64,000 nucleotides of DNA from DATKUK01 sp035530655 (GCA_035530655.1 DATKUK010000102.1:62001-126000); one strand, 5' to 3'. Positions 25,778-35,223 are shown, numbered from the stretch's first letter. The notes: a model not told the origin generated them from the sequence alone. Translations and numbers: made by a program.

Positions 25778-26338
25778 GGCTGGATTCCTGCGAAGCAGAC
25801 GTCAACCGACTCTCGTTCAGGCCAGCGTAGCCTAGGTGCGGGCTACCCGATGTCAAGGTGTATTGCCTTGCGGGCATGTTGGGCGGGGTGGCGGTCTACG
25901 TGCGTTCCGTCAGGCGGGCCAGGATGTCTCGCACTGGTACAGATAGTGAACATCTCACGCATCGGCTGGGGCAAAGAGGATGAGTCTCGGCATCCCGTTC
26001 GCGCCCGCTCGGCGTGAGCACCGCCATCCAGGCACTTTTGCCGGATGGGCCACCTCGACTTCTCGGCGAAGCACTGCAACGTCATCAGCCGCAGTCACGA
26101 AAGTCCCCCAGGCTGGTGCCGCGGACCACCGATAGCTCCCTACACCTCGGACCACACGGGCTACTGCACATCTATCTGGCCGAGGTCGGGACTCAACAGG
26201 ATGGGTGATCGAGGTGAGACGGCTTCGGGGGGGGAGGCCGGCCTATGCGAATATCGCTGTAAGGTCCTGTAACGTAAGTGCTTACCGCGATGGGCTCGGC
26301 CAAGCAGCGGAAACGCCCGAAAAATCTGGAGTCTGGGC
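25778..26338. other. Gene-poor interval, no supported gene
   Basis: About 560 bp between the M50 protease start and the small-RNA promoter. The open frames present are short, without ribosome-binding sites or recognisable products. The first bases should hold the promoter of the M50-trpS pair, but no clear -35/-10 pair is visible. Confidence 0.5.
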
Positions 26339-26366
26339 TTGCCAGCGCGGTTCCGTGTGGTATATT
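26339..26366 (+). promoter_or_regulatory. Promoter of the candidate small RNA
   Basis: TTGCCA (26339-26344), a 16-bp spacer, TATATT (26361-26366). Both hexamers match the sigma-70 consensus at five of six positions. The predicted start is near 26373. Confidence 0.65.
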
Positions 26367-26372
26367 AGATGC

Positions 26373-26447
26373 AGTTGAGGGAGTCTCCTCCTTCAAAACC
26401 CAGGGAGAGAGAGCGTGGCGGACGCGACGGCACGCTCTCCTTTTTTT
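26373..26447 (+). ncRNA. Candidate small RNA (or attenuated leader) with anti-Shine-Dalgarno-like segment
   Basis: A transcript of about 75 nt is defined by the promoter upstream and a strong terminator at its end. Near the 5' end is a 9-bp hairpin, TTGAGGGAG/CTCCTTCAA (one G-U pair), with loop TCTC at 26384-26387. Loop and 3' arm together read TCTCCTCCTT, close to the 3' end of 16S rRNA, so the RNA could pair with AGGAGG-type ribosome-binding sites. No open frame is present inside. The next gene starts 140 bp downstream with GAGGAGGGG before its ATG, so an alternative is an attenuated leader of that gene. Confidence 0.5.
26409..26447 (+). terminator. Intrinsic terminator of the candidate small RNA
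   Basis: A 9-bp GC-rich stem (GAGAGCGTG, 26409-26417; CACGCTCTC, 26431-26439), a 13-nt loop, then C and seven T (26441-26447). Confidence 0.8.
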
Positions 26448-26589
26448 GCGCCCATCGAATCTAAGACATGGTTTAGCGGTAATTCGCTGCCATGGTGGTT
26501 GGCTGCCGCCATGTTCGGACGTACCGTATCGGCCCGCTGGTCTCGAAGCGCCCTGCTCGCCTATAGTTAGGTGAGGAGGGGTAAGGACT

Positions 26590-26964
26590 ATGGCTGGGTG
26601 GCTTTCATCTGGCGGGCCCGGACGCATGCGCGTGGCCGGACCGCGGTTCAGTGACGATCAGAAGAAGGCAATTTTTCGGCAGATGGTGGCAGCCGAGTTG
26701 CGTGACGGGCGTTTGCCCGGCAGGCGGCGTCGCGAACTGGTCCAATTCGCCCAGCATCTGGGCATCCGCCGACCTGAGGCCGAGTGGCTCATTGCCGAAG
26801 TGCAGTATGGTGCCGACGTCGCCGATCCCCCGGACCTAGGCCCCGATGCAAGCGGACTGGCGGCATTCCTGGCTCAGCCGAGCCGGAAGTGGTTCAGAAT
26901 CACAGTAACGGCGATGGCTTTGGCTGCGGCTGTGCTGATTGCCGTCCAGTGGTTCGGCCGCTAG
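26590..26964 (+). CDS. Hypothetical protein with C-terminal membrane helix (124 aa)
   Basis: ATG 26590 is preceded by GAGGAGGGG, a strong ribosome-binding site. The N-terminal 90 residues are soluble and basic, with two helices: FSDDQKKAIFRQMVAAELRDG and RRRELVQFAQHLGI, the latter followed by RRPEAEWLIAEV, a possible helical-bundle or HTH-like segment. A single hydrophobic helix (VTAMALAAAVLIAVQW) ends the protein, so it is a tail-anchored candidate. The family is unknown to me. It converges on the sigma-54 regulator gene with 8 bp between them. Confidence 0.65.
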   Translation: MAGWLSSGGPGRMRVAGPRFSDDQKKAIFRQMVAAELRDGRLPGRRRRELVQFAQHLGIRRPEAEWLIAEVQYGADVADPPDLGPDASGLAAFLAQPSRKWFRITVTAMALAAAVLIAVQWFGR

Positions 26965-26972
26965 CGGTATCG

Positions 26973-28337
26973 CTACAGAAGCCCGTATTTCTCCATGCGA
27001 TAGCGAAGCTGGTCGCGCGACAGTTGCAGCAGCTTGCTGGCGCGAGTCTGATTGTTGTTCGTCATCGCCAGCGCCTGCACGACCAATTCGCGTTCGACCT
27101 GATCGAGGTCCACGCCACCGGGCGGCAGCTTGACCAGGTGATGCGGATCGGCCGTTCCAGCAGTACCGGTGAGCAGGGCAAAGTCCTGCGGCCCCAACAC
27201 GGGCTCCTTGGCCAGCAGGACGGCTCGTTCGATCACATTGCGCAGCTCGCGAACATTGCCCGGCCAGGGGTGCGCCAGCAGCGCCTCCATACCTGCCGGG
27301 CTTACGCTGGAGACCTCCCGTCTGAACTCCGCGGCGAATTGCCGCAAGTAGTGCTCGGTGAGCAGCTCGACATCGCCTTGGCGCTCTCGTAACGGGGGTA
27401 GGAACACGGTGATAATGTTGAGGCGGAAAAACAGATCCTCGCGGAACTGATGGTCTCGGACGGCCTGCTCGATGTTGCGGTTCGTCGCCGCGACGACCCG
27501 CAAATCGACCGTAATGTCTCGCGTGCCACCGACCCGGCGAAACGTTTTTTCCTCCAGGAATCGCAGCAGTTTCGCCTGGAGCCCACGCGGCATGTCGCCG
27601 ACCTCATCGAGAAACAGCGTGCCGCCGTCGGCTACTTCCAGCAGACCTTTCTTCGTGCCCGAAGCACCGGTAAAGGCGCCCCTTTCGTGACCGAACAGCT
27701 CGCTCTCCAACAGCGTTTCGGTCAGTGCGGTGCAGGTGATGTTGAGGAACGGGTACTCGGCGCGGGCTGAGTGGTAGTGAATCGTGCGGGCGACAAGATC
27801 CTTCCCCGTGCCGCTTTCGCCGCGAAGGAAAACCGTGCTGGACGGGCTGGAAGCCACGTCGCGCAGGGTCTCAGCGAGGGCGCGCATGACGCGGCTCTGT
27901 CCGATGATCTGATCGAAGCCGTACCGGCCGGCTACCTCGCTGCGGAGGGTGTGGACCTCGCGTCTGAGTCGGCTGGTTTCGAGGGCACGCTGGACCACCA
28001 ACGCCATCTCATCCATGTCAAACGGCTTGAGCAGGTAATCGAAGGCGCCGAGTTTCATGGCCTCGACGGCTGTCTCGATGGTACCGTAAGCGGTCATCAT
28101 GATCACGCCGAGGTCGCGATGGCCTCGACGGAGGGTTCGCAGCACGGTGAGTCCGGTCTTGTCGGGCAGTTTGTAGTCCAACAGCACCAGGTCGAACGTG
28201 CCCTCCTTGAGACGCGACAGGCCCTGGGCGGCGGTGGCGGCCTCCACAATCTCGTGCCCCTCGCCCGTCAGGCGCTCGCGAAGCGACCAGCGGATCAGCT
28301 TCTCGTCCTCGACGATCAGAATGCGTGCTCCAGCCAT
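26973..28337 (-). CDS. Sigma-54-dependent response regulator, NtrC family (454 aa)
   Basis: Three domains. Receiver (1-120) with DE at 11-12, phospho-acceptor Asp54 in LLDYKLP, MMTAYG, and Lys in YLLKPF. The central AAA+ domain (about 145-380) has GESGTGKDLVAR (Walker A), the sigma-54 contact loop GAFTGA, and GGTLFLDEVGD (Walker B). The C-terminal Fis-type HTH (about 410-454) reads NQTRASKLLQLSRDQLRYRM. It activates transcription from sigma-54 promoters when phosphorylated. No cognate histidine kinase is encoded nearby, so the signal is unknown. Confidence 0.93.
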   Translation of the reverse strand: MAGARILIVEDEKLIRWSLRERLTGEGHEIVEAATAAQGLSRLKEGTFDLVLLDYKLPDKTGLTVLRTLRRGHRDLGVIMMTAYGTIETAVEAMKLGAFDYLLKPFDMDEMALVVQRALETSRLRREVHTLRSEVAGRYGFDQIIGQSRVMRALAETLRDVASSPSSTVFLRGESGTGKDLVARTIHYHSARAEYPFLNITCTALTETLLESELFGHERGAFTGASGTKKGLLEVADGGTLFLDEVGDMPRGLQAKLLRFLEEKTFRRVGGTRDITVDLRVVAATNRNIEQAVRDHQFREDLFFRLNIITVFLPPLRERQGDVELLTEHYLRQFAAEFRREVSSVSPAGMEALLAHPWPGNVRELRNVIERAVLLAKEPVLGPQDFALLTGTAGTADPHHLVKLPPGGVDLDQVERELVVQALAMTNNNQTRASKLLQLSRDQLRYRMEKYGLL

Positions 28338-28485
28338 GCCGCCCAGTATAGCTCGCCGTGTAGCGCGTTCCAGCGCTTGGGATATCGGCGGGTGGCACGG
28401 TCCGGCCCGGCCCGGCCGGGCCGTGGTTCGGGTGGCCCGCTCTCTCTGAGGGCGGGGGACTCGACGATCTTAACTGGGTTGGGTG

Positions 28486-28509
28486 CCCCAGCCCGTTCGC
28501 GGGCTGGGG
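28486..28509. repeat. Palindrome with UUCG-type loop
   Basis: A perfect 10-bp stem CCCCAGCCCG/CGGGCTGGGG with loop TTCG. It resembles the REP-like palindromes scattered between genes in many planctomycetes; there is no T-run. Confidence 0.6.
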
Positions 28510-28631
28510 GACGGAAAGCATGCAGGGAGTGCGATCGCGGCGCGCCGAGACACGCGACCTGTTCTGCCGCTTGGGTGACCTGGGTCCTTCGTTGGACCCG
28601 AGGGACACGATGAGGGCTCGGGTGCCGTGTG

Positions 28632-28683
28632 CCACTGTCTGCGAAGCTGACAGTGGTCGTGTGGCACTGCTACTCGAGCAGTG
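28632..28683. repeat. Pair of REP-like hairpins
   Basis: Hairpin 1: CCACTGTC (28632-28639)/GACAGTGG (28649-28656). Hairpin 2: CACTGCT (28665-28671)/AGCAGTG (28677-28683). A GTGCCAC before hairpin 1 can also pair with GTGGCAC before hairpin 2, so alternative folds exist. Confidence 0.5.
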
Positions 28684-28727
28684 TCTTCTTCAGCGCGACC
28701 GGGGAACACTTCGGCGCGCCGGGACAG

Positions 28728-28749
28728 GGCGGGTTCTACCCGCCTTTTT
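28728..28749 (+). terminator. Intrinsic terminator not linked to a gene
   Basis: A 7-bp stem GGCGGGT/ACCCGCC with loop TCT, followed by five T. It has terminator form on the plus strand, yet no plus-strand gene lies upstream for more than 1.7 kb. Confidence 0.6.
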
Positions 28750-29055
28750 GCACCCGGTAGAATCTGGCTTCCTTGGCGCAACTCCCATCCTTCGCGCCAG
28801 CACTCGTTACGGTAAACCCAGCCTTGACCTGCTCTGGAGACCAGCAGTACTATTACGATGTCCTGGGCCGCTGACGTTGGGTGACGGCGGCCTCGAGACC
28901 ACGGTCTTCTCGGGTGGCAGGGCCTCGCGGGCTCGATGGTGAGCTCTGCCGAACCAAAGCGTGGCCATGTTCTGCGGGTGATGCGATGGACGATTCTGAC
29001 GGACGTCCTACGGCAGCGGGTCCCGTGCCCGGGGCTGCTGATGATGTCAAACAAA

Positions 29056-29076
29056 TCATCCTGACACCTTTTCTGA
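29056..29076. repeat. Left copy of 21-bp direct repeat
   Basis: Matches 30044-30064 at 20 of 21 positions (TCATCCTGACACCTTT then T or C, then CTGA). The two copies bracket the low-GC gene. Confidence 0.65.
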
Positions 29077-29267
29077 CCCCGCGCCGAAAAAAAGGTCCAC
29101 CCCTTCCCAACAAGCTAAGCCGATGCTATAAGGCGACTGCTTCGCTGAGGCGGGATGTCTGTCTCTCGGCCTCCCCAAGGCGATGCATTCTGTCGGGATC
29201 GTTGTGATTTTGGAGGTATACTCCACGTGTACTGGACGTGCAATTTCCCAGCTTGAAGGAGACATAA

Positions 29268-29981
29268 ATGTTGAAACCAATAGCCCGTAGCTTCTTTTCT
29301 CTACCAAACCTCGGCAACATTGCGCTCGTATTAGCTGGCTCCACCGCGGTAATTCTGCTAGTAGCAAAACGTAAACCAAGCCAGGATTTTTTCAATGGCA
29401 TTACTGTCGCGCTGCTGTGCGTGCTTGCGCTATCCGAGCTAGTCCAGAGAACAACCACATTGACAGCGATCGAAAGCGCAATTGCAGGCATTGCGACACG
29501 ACAACACGACTGTGTTTTCGAGCGAAACCCGGCCTACACGTGGAGTCAGGCTATCAAGATGGTCGACGAACTAAACTCGGGCGGGTTCCTCTATGACACT
29601 GTCTCAATCACGAGCAATAACCGTTACGAGAAGGCTGTTCAGGACGCCATAGACCGTGGTGTCAAAGCAACGAGACTGATCTGTCGCGACGATCCGAACA
29701 TACGCGTAAGTGAACTGGTTCGAACTAGTACTCCGGAGAACCATGCTAATAACGCATACCTTGAATATGTTCTTGAACATTCTTTGTCTGCCGATATGCT
29801 GATAACTCAATATGAGGGTTACATTCAGGCAATTATCGCTTTTCGAACAGCGAAAATACCCAAGGACTATTCATCTGCGGTACGGATAGACAACACAGAG
29901 TTCGCGTACGAACTACTAGCCATGTTCAACAACGTCTTGCTGTCGGATGGCAAGTTATTTACGGTCAAAGAAAAGGTGTGA
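29268..29981 (+). CDS. Unknown membrane-anchored protein, probably acquired (237 aa)
   Basis: GGAGAC lies upstream of the ATG. Two hydrophobic helices at about 15-33 and 44-60 anchor the protein, followed by a soluble domain of about 170 residues. That domain has an alternating pattern (YDTVSITSNNRYEKAVQDAIDRGVKATRLICRD...) reminiscent of PLD-like or TrmB-C-type sensor domains, but no HxK motif is present, so no enzyme function is claimed. Base composition is clearly lower in G+C than the neighbours, codon use includes many A/T-ending codons, and a direct repeat flanks it. These are signs of transfer. Confidence 0.7.
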   Translation: MLKPIARSFFSLPNLGNIALVLAGSTAVILLVAKRKPSQDFFNGITVALLCVLALSELVQRTTTLTAIESAIAGIATRQHDCVFERNPAYTWSQAIKMVDELNSGGFLYDTVSITSNNRYEKAVQDAIDRGVKATRLICRDDPNIRVSELVRTSTPENHANNAYLEYVLEHSLSADMLITQYEGYIQAIIAFRTAKIPKDYSSAVRIDNTEFAYELLAMFNNVLLSDGKLFTVKEKV

Positions 29982-30043
29982 GGATGATTTCGTTATGCCC
30001 TTGTTTGTGCTAGTTACTCGCAAAGGGGCGATATCCGAGACAG

Positions 30044-30064
30044 TCATCCTGACACCTTTCCTGA
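30044..30064. repeat. Right copy of 21-bp direct repeat
   Basis: Partner of 29056-29076, with one mismatch. It lies 62 bp after the low-GC gene stop and 84 bp before the dipeptide epimerase start. Confidence 0.65.
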
Positions 30065-30148
30065 TTCCCGCCTGGCCGGGCGCGTTTACCGCATTCACAT
30101 ACCTAGGTACACTCGCCGCCGCGTTTTCGGTGCCGAGAGGAGTCGGCG

Positions 30149-31183
30149 ATGAAGCTATCCTGCCAGCGCCTCGAGATGCCCCTGGAGCACGCGTTCACCA
30201 TCGCGCGGGGCAGCGAATCGGTGGCCAGGACGCTGCTGGTGCGGCTCGAGCACGACGGGCTTACCGGCCTGGGCGAGGCGGCGCCGAACCCTTACTACCA
30301 CCAGGATATTGCATCGGCTGAGAATGCCCTCGCAGATATGGAACCCGTTCTGGGAGACGATCCGTTTGATCTGCAAGGCATCATGGAGCGGCTGCTCGAT
30401 GGGTTCGACGATCAACGAGCGGCCGTTGCGGCCGTCGATGCGGCGCTGCACGACTGGATCGGGAAGCGCCTGAACGCGCCGGTGTGGCGTTTGCTGGGGC
30501 TGGATGCCGGGCGGACACCGCTCACGTCGTTTACCATCGGCATTGACGAACCGGCGATGATCGGGCGGAAGGTCGACGAGGCCGCCGAGTACCCCATTCT
30601 GAAGGTCAAGGTGGGCACGGCCAACGATCAGGAGATTCTCGAAACGGTGCGCCGGCACGCTCCCGGCAAGACGGTCCGTGTGGACGCCAACTGCGGATGG
30701 ACGGCCGCCAATGCCCTGGAAAACCTCCGCCGGGTCGCCGGCTTCGATATCGAGTTTGTCGAGCAGCCCATACCGCCGGGGGACAATGGGGCCCTCGCTG
30801 AGCTGACTCGGGCGGGCGTCTTGCCGATCGTTGCGGACGAAAGTGCCGTTCGACCTTCGGACGTTCCCCCGTTGGCCGGCTGCGTCGATGGCATCAACAT
30901 CAAGCTGTGCAAGTGCGGCGGCATACGCCAGGCGCTTGAGATGATTCACCTGGCCCGCGGGGTGGGCTTGAAGGTGATGTTGGGGTGCATGGTCGAGTCG
31001 AGCCTGGGCATCGCCGCAGCCGCCCAACTGGCGCCGCTGGTCGACTGGGTGGACTTGGACGGACACCTGCTACTGGCTGAGGACCCGTTTGCGGGGATCG
31101 GCGGGCAGGGCGGAAGACTCACGCTGTCGGATCGACCCGGTCTGGGGGTTACACCGCGGGGTGCGACAGCGATTGGGGAGTAA
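30149..31183 (+). CDS. Dipeptide epimerase, enolase superfamily (344 aa)
   Basis: Interconverts L-Ala-D/L-Glu or a related dipeptide; the family acts in murein-peptide recycling, although specificity varies. The enolase-type catalytic set is present: LKVKVG with the two lysines (KxK), metal ligands in VDANCGW, VEQPIP and VADES, and the second-half lysine in INIKLCK. The segment DLDGHLLL near the end matches the substrate-specifying loop of dipeptide epimerases. GAGGAG precedes the ATG. The next gene starts 11 bp downstream, so these two form an operon. Confidence 0.9.
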   Translation: MKLSCQRLEMPLEHAFTIARGSESVARTLLVRLEHDGLTGLGEAAPNPYYHQDIASAENALADMEPVLGDDPFDLQGIMERLLDGFDDQRAAVAAVDAALHDWIGKRLNAPVWRLLGLDAGRTPLTSFTIGIDEPAMIGRKVDEAAEYPILKVKVGTANDQEILETVRRHAPGKTVRVDANCGWTAANALENLRRVAGFDIEFVEQPIPPGDNGALAELTRAGVLPIVADESAVRPSDVPPLAGCVDGINIKLCKCGGIRQALEMIHLARGVGLKVMLGCMVESSLGIAAAAQLAPLVDWVDLDGHLLLAEDPFAGIGGQGGRLTLSDRPGLGVTPRGATAIGE

Positions 31184-31194
31184 GGACGGAAACG

Positions 31195-33237
31195 ATGGAA
31201 GGTTGCGTGAAAGTTGGTGTCGCAGTCGTGTTGCTGCTGGGCGGGCCGTCGATTGTTGTAGCGGCGGTGGGTGATCCGCAGATCATGACCGATCACCCGT
31301 ATTTCGCCGGAGAGCTGTCGTGCTCGACGGTCGAGCGAACGATGGCGACGGCTTTTGAGCAGTATCGCCGGCGGACCGGGATGCAGGTCGAGTCGGACCA
31401 GGATAAGGCCCTGGCGATCTGGTTCTGGCGGTGTACGCATTTCTGGCACACAGAGGACGCCCATTTGGATTACTGGGGCAGCGGGCTCGGTGAGGAGGGG
31501 CCCGGCGGCGGCGACATGTTCCCCCGGGAGTACTGGCTGAACGAGTTTTCGATGGGCTCGAGTCTGTGCGGGGCGGCCCACTGTCAGCTCTCGGCTCTGC
31601 TGCAATCGTATCTGGGGCCGGGGCGGGCGCGAGTGTGCGGGGTCACCGGTCACAACAGTCACGAGGTGTGGCTGACGGGTGGGGCGTACGGCCAGGGGCG
31701 GTGGGCGCTGCTCGACGCCGACATGTCCATCGTCGTGTTCGACGAGGACGGCAAGCGGATGTGCTCGCTGACCGACGTCATGGGCAAGCCGCAGCTACTC
31801 AAACACGAGTTTAAGCCGCAACGGCAGCAGGGCTGGCCGTTGTCGGGTGTCAGTCGCAACGGAGCGTCCGGCACGCTGAGAAGTTTTCGTGCGGCTGAGT
31901 ACAACGCGGGTTACCTCGGGGCTCCACCTGTGCTGTATTTGCCGGAGGGGATGAGCTTCCGGCGCTACCCCGAGCCGGGGCTGGGTAAGGAGGGGGTCTA
32001 CTGCTTCTGGGCGGCGAACTACAACCAGGGCGGGATTCCGGGTCCGGCGAGGGATCGGACGTGGGCTCGCGACCCGGCGGCGATGTATCGTGGGCCGGAC
32101 CTGGCCGCTGATGTGGATGGACCGACGGCGCGGTATGGCAATGGCGTGTTTACCTACCGCCCCGATTTCGGCGGTGGCGGTTACCGCCAGGCGCTGTTCG
32201 ACGAGTCGGCGACCCATGTGACGTTCGACTTCGGCTCGCCGTACATCATCGCGTGCACACCCGCCGATACGACCAAGTGGGGGGTGTACAAGCCCGGCGC
32301 CCGCAACGGTCTGGTGCTGACCGGACGGGCCAACTGCCCGGTTGCGCTCAGTGTCGACTGGGGGGCGAGCTGGCGCGACTGTGGGGCCTTCCGCAACGGG
32401 GCAGACCTGACGGACCTGGTGAAGGGACGAAGGCAGTACCTGCTGCGGCTGGGGGCGGGGGCAGACAAGCTGGCCGACGCTGGGCTGGAGGTGCGGACGA
32501 TCGTCCAAATCAACCCGGCGGTGTTTCCTCACCTCAAAGCCGGCGGCAGTCAAATCACGTACCTTGCCAGCGGAGAGGGTTTGAAGGCCGTCGGGCCGTT
32601 CATCGATCAGGCCAAGGCGCACGTAGTGGAGGGCGGCTTCGATCAGGGCAGCCGGGTGGTGATGAAGGTGGCCTCGCCTCGCGGGGAGCCGATCCGGAGC
32701 GTCTTCGCCGCAGCGCACGTCCGCTCAGAGGTGCCGCCGGACCCGAACGTGCGTTACCAGATCGAGGCGTCTTTTGACGGAGGCAAGACGTGGCGGGCTG
32801 TGGTGCGGGACTGGCGGGTGGTTCGAAGGGCCCCCGAGCCGGACGACTTCTGGTCGCAGGGCTTTTTGTGGGGCCAATTGAGTGCGTCGGGCGTCGAGGG
32901 CAGCGAGGTGTTGGTGCGCTTCAGCAACGACGGAGAGATTCGCTACGGGCGCTGCGAGGTGCACTTGGCGTACGCCGTCAGCGTCGCTCAGCCGCTGACG
33001 GTGCGGTACGGCTGGCAGGATGAGGCGGGAGAGCACGTGGGCGAGCACACCTACGCCGGAGTCGGGCGGTCCGATGCAGGCTGGCGCCTTCCGACGGGGA
33101 AAGACACCGTAACCCATTGGGTGGAGTTCGTACCGGGAGCGGCGACGTCGCAGCGGGGGCTGGTCGGGGCTGAAGTGGGGGTGGGTGCGCCCAGGCGTAG
33201 CGAACCCGTCCCAGCACCTGCGGTTCCGAGACGTTGA
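31195..33237 (+). CDS. Exported protein with transglutaminase-like core (680 aa)
   Basis: N-terminal signal peptide (VGVAVVLLLGGPSIVVAA). Residues about 115-180 carry a Cys-His-Asp set in transglutaminase order: GSSLCGAAHCQLSALL, then GHNSHEVWL, then WALLDADMS. The remaining 450 residues look like beta-rich domains, including a module with ASFDGGKTWRAVVRDW, as found in extracellular enzymes. The substrate is unknown; pairing with dipeptide epimerase points to peptide or cell-wall material outside the cytoplasm, an inference from context. The end of the frame overlaps the putative tRNA-Gly promoter. Confidence 0.68.
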   Translation: MEGCVKVGVAVVLLLGGPSIVVAAVGDPQIMTDHPYFAGELSCSTVERTMATAFEQYRRRTGMQVESDQDKALAIWFWRCTHFWHTEDAHLDYWGSGLGEEGPGGGDMFPREYWLNEFSMGSSLCGAAHCQLSALLQSYLGPGRARVCGVTGHNSHEVWLTGGAYGQGRWALLDADMSIVVFDEDGKRMCSLTDVMGKPQLLKHEFKPQRQQGWPLSGVSRNGASGTLRSFRAAEYNAGYLGAPPVLYLPEGMSFRRYPEPGLGKEGVYCFWAANYNQGGIPGPARDRTWARDPAAMYRGPDLAADVDGPTARYGNGVFTYRPDFGGGGYRQALFDESATHVTFDFGSPYIIACTPADTTKWGVYKPGARNGLVLTGRANCPVALSVDWGASWRDCGAFRNGADLTDLVKGRRQYLLRLGAGADKLADAGLEVRTIVQINPAVFPHLKAGGSQITYLASGEGLKAVGPFIDQAKAHVVEGGFDQGSRVVMKVASPRGEPIRSVFAAAHVRSEVPPDPNVRYQIEASFDGGKTWRAVVRDWRVVRRAPEPDDFWSQGFLWGQLSASGVEGSEVLVRFSNDGEIRYGRCEVHLAYAVSVAQPLTVRYGWQDEAGEHVGEHTYAGVGRSDAGWRLPTGKDTVTHWVEFVPGAATSQRGLVGAEVGVGAPRRSEPVPAPAVPRR

Positions 33238-33262
33238 CCGGACGGTGATGGCGGGCTACTTT
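33234..33262 (+). promoter_or_regulatory. Possible promoter for tRNA-Gly
   Basis: TTGACC, a 17-bp spacer, TACTTT. The -35 overlaps the stop codon of the preceding gene. The -10 match is modest. Confidence 0.4.
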
Positions 33263-33314
33263 GAGTGGCAGTGGCTGCCGAGGCCGACCGTAGGTTGCGT
33301 CGGCAGGGCCAGGC

Positions 33315-33385
33315 GCGGGCGTAGCTCAATGGTAGAGCAGTGGCCTTCCAAGCCACTCATGTGGGTTCGATCCCCATCGCCCGCT
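33315..33385 (+). tRNA. tRNA-Gly (anticodon TCC)
   Basis: Complete cloverleaf: acceptor GCGGGCG/CGCCCGC, D arm GCTC...GAGC, anticodon stem GTGGC/GCCAC with loop CTTCCAA (TCC), and T arm with GGTTCGATCC. The 3' CCA is not encoded. It is the first of three tRNAs around tuf, as in many bacteria. Confidence 0.95.
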
Positions 33386-33486
33386 TTGGAGCGGGGCGGT
33401 AAGTCTTTTTTCTGCATGTGGTTAGAGGTGGTGAGGATTTGGTAGGCCGTTCGCCGTCGGCTATTTTCCGGGATGTGTTTTTTGCA

Positions 33487-33514
33487 TTGACTCAGGCTGG
33501 CAAGGTCTTATACT
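33487..33514 (+). promoter_or_regulatory. Strong promoter for tRNA-Thr and tuf
   Basis: TTGACT (33487-33492), 16-bp spacer, TATACT (33509-33514); each hexamer matches consensus at five of six positions. The predicted start is near 33521, about 90 nt before tRNA-Thr. Confidence 0.7.
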
Positions 33515-33610
33515 TGATGATCTTAGGGTAAGGGCTGCCCCAGCGGGTGAGGTCTATCCCTGGTTGCAAGAAACGCGCGAGCCCCGGAGGCGAGTGGCTG
33601 AGCAGTGTGT

Positions 33611-33682
<72 letters not shown>

Positions 33683-33787
33683 TTGTGCGGTGATGGCAGG
33701 TAAGAGCAGCAGGGGTCGACAGAAGCTGACGGGCAAGACGCAGAAATAGGAAGCGCGAAGTGGCGCAGAGTGGAGGATCTTTAGGCG

Positions 33788-34996
<1,209 letters not shown>

Positions 34997-35026
34997 CGAT
35001 CGCAACGGCCGGGGCAGGAGCGTTGC

Positions 35027-35203
35027 ATGGCCAAGAGTGCGAAAAGAGAGTGGGTGTTCCTGCAGTGCACCGAGACGGGTGATCTGAACTACCGCACGCA
35101 GATTAACGTGAGCGGCGGAATCCCCGAGGGTCTGCGCAACGGGCTCAAGAAGTATTCTAAGCGGCTTCGTCGGCGGACGGTTCACAAGATCAAACGCCGG
35201 TAG
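35027..35203 (+). CDS. rpmG: Ribosomal protein L33 (58 aa)
   Basis: Small frame translated directly from the sequence: MAKSAKREWVFLQCTETGDL then NYRTQINVSG, with a basic end (KKYSKRLRRRTVHKIKRR). The pattern xxxLxCTETGxxNYxT and the YxxRxRRxTxHKxxR tail identify L33. Only one cysteine is present, so it is of the zinc-independent type. GCAGGAG lies upstream of the ATG. It sits between tuf and tRNA-Trp, its usual place in many phyla. Confidence 0.92.
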   Translation: MAKSAKREWVFLQCTETGDLNYRTQINVSGGIPEGLRNGLKKYSKRLRRRTVHKIKRR

Positions 35204-35223
35204 GGTCGTGAGCGGTTGGCGGG

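Larger units (their letters stand above)
28338..29267. other. Gene-free, hairpin-rich interval
   Basis: About 930 bp with no supported gene. It holds four hairpins between 28486 and 28749 (listed separately) and the left copy of a direct repeat at 29056-29076. The part from about 29200 becomes noticeably richer in A and T, leading into the low-GC gene at 29268. Confidence 0.6.

Noticed and set aside
29056..30064. Complete insertion sequence
   Set aside because: No transposase frame and no terminal inverted repeats; only direct repeats and a non-transposase gene.
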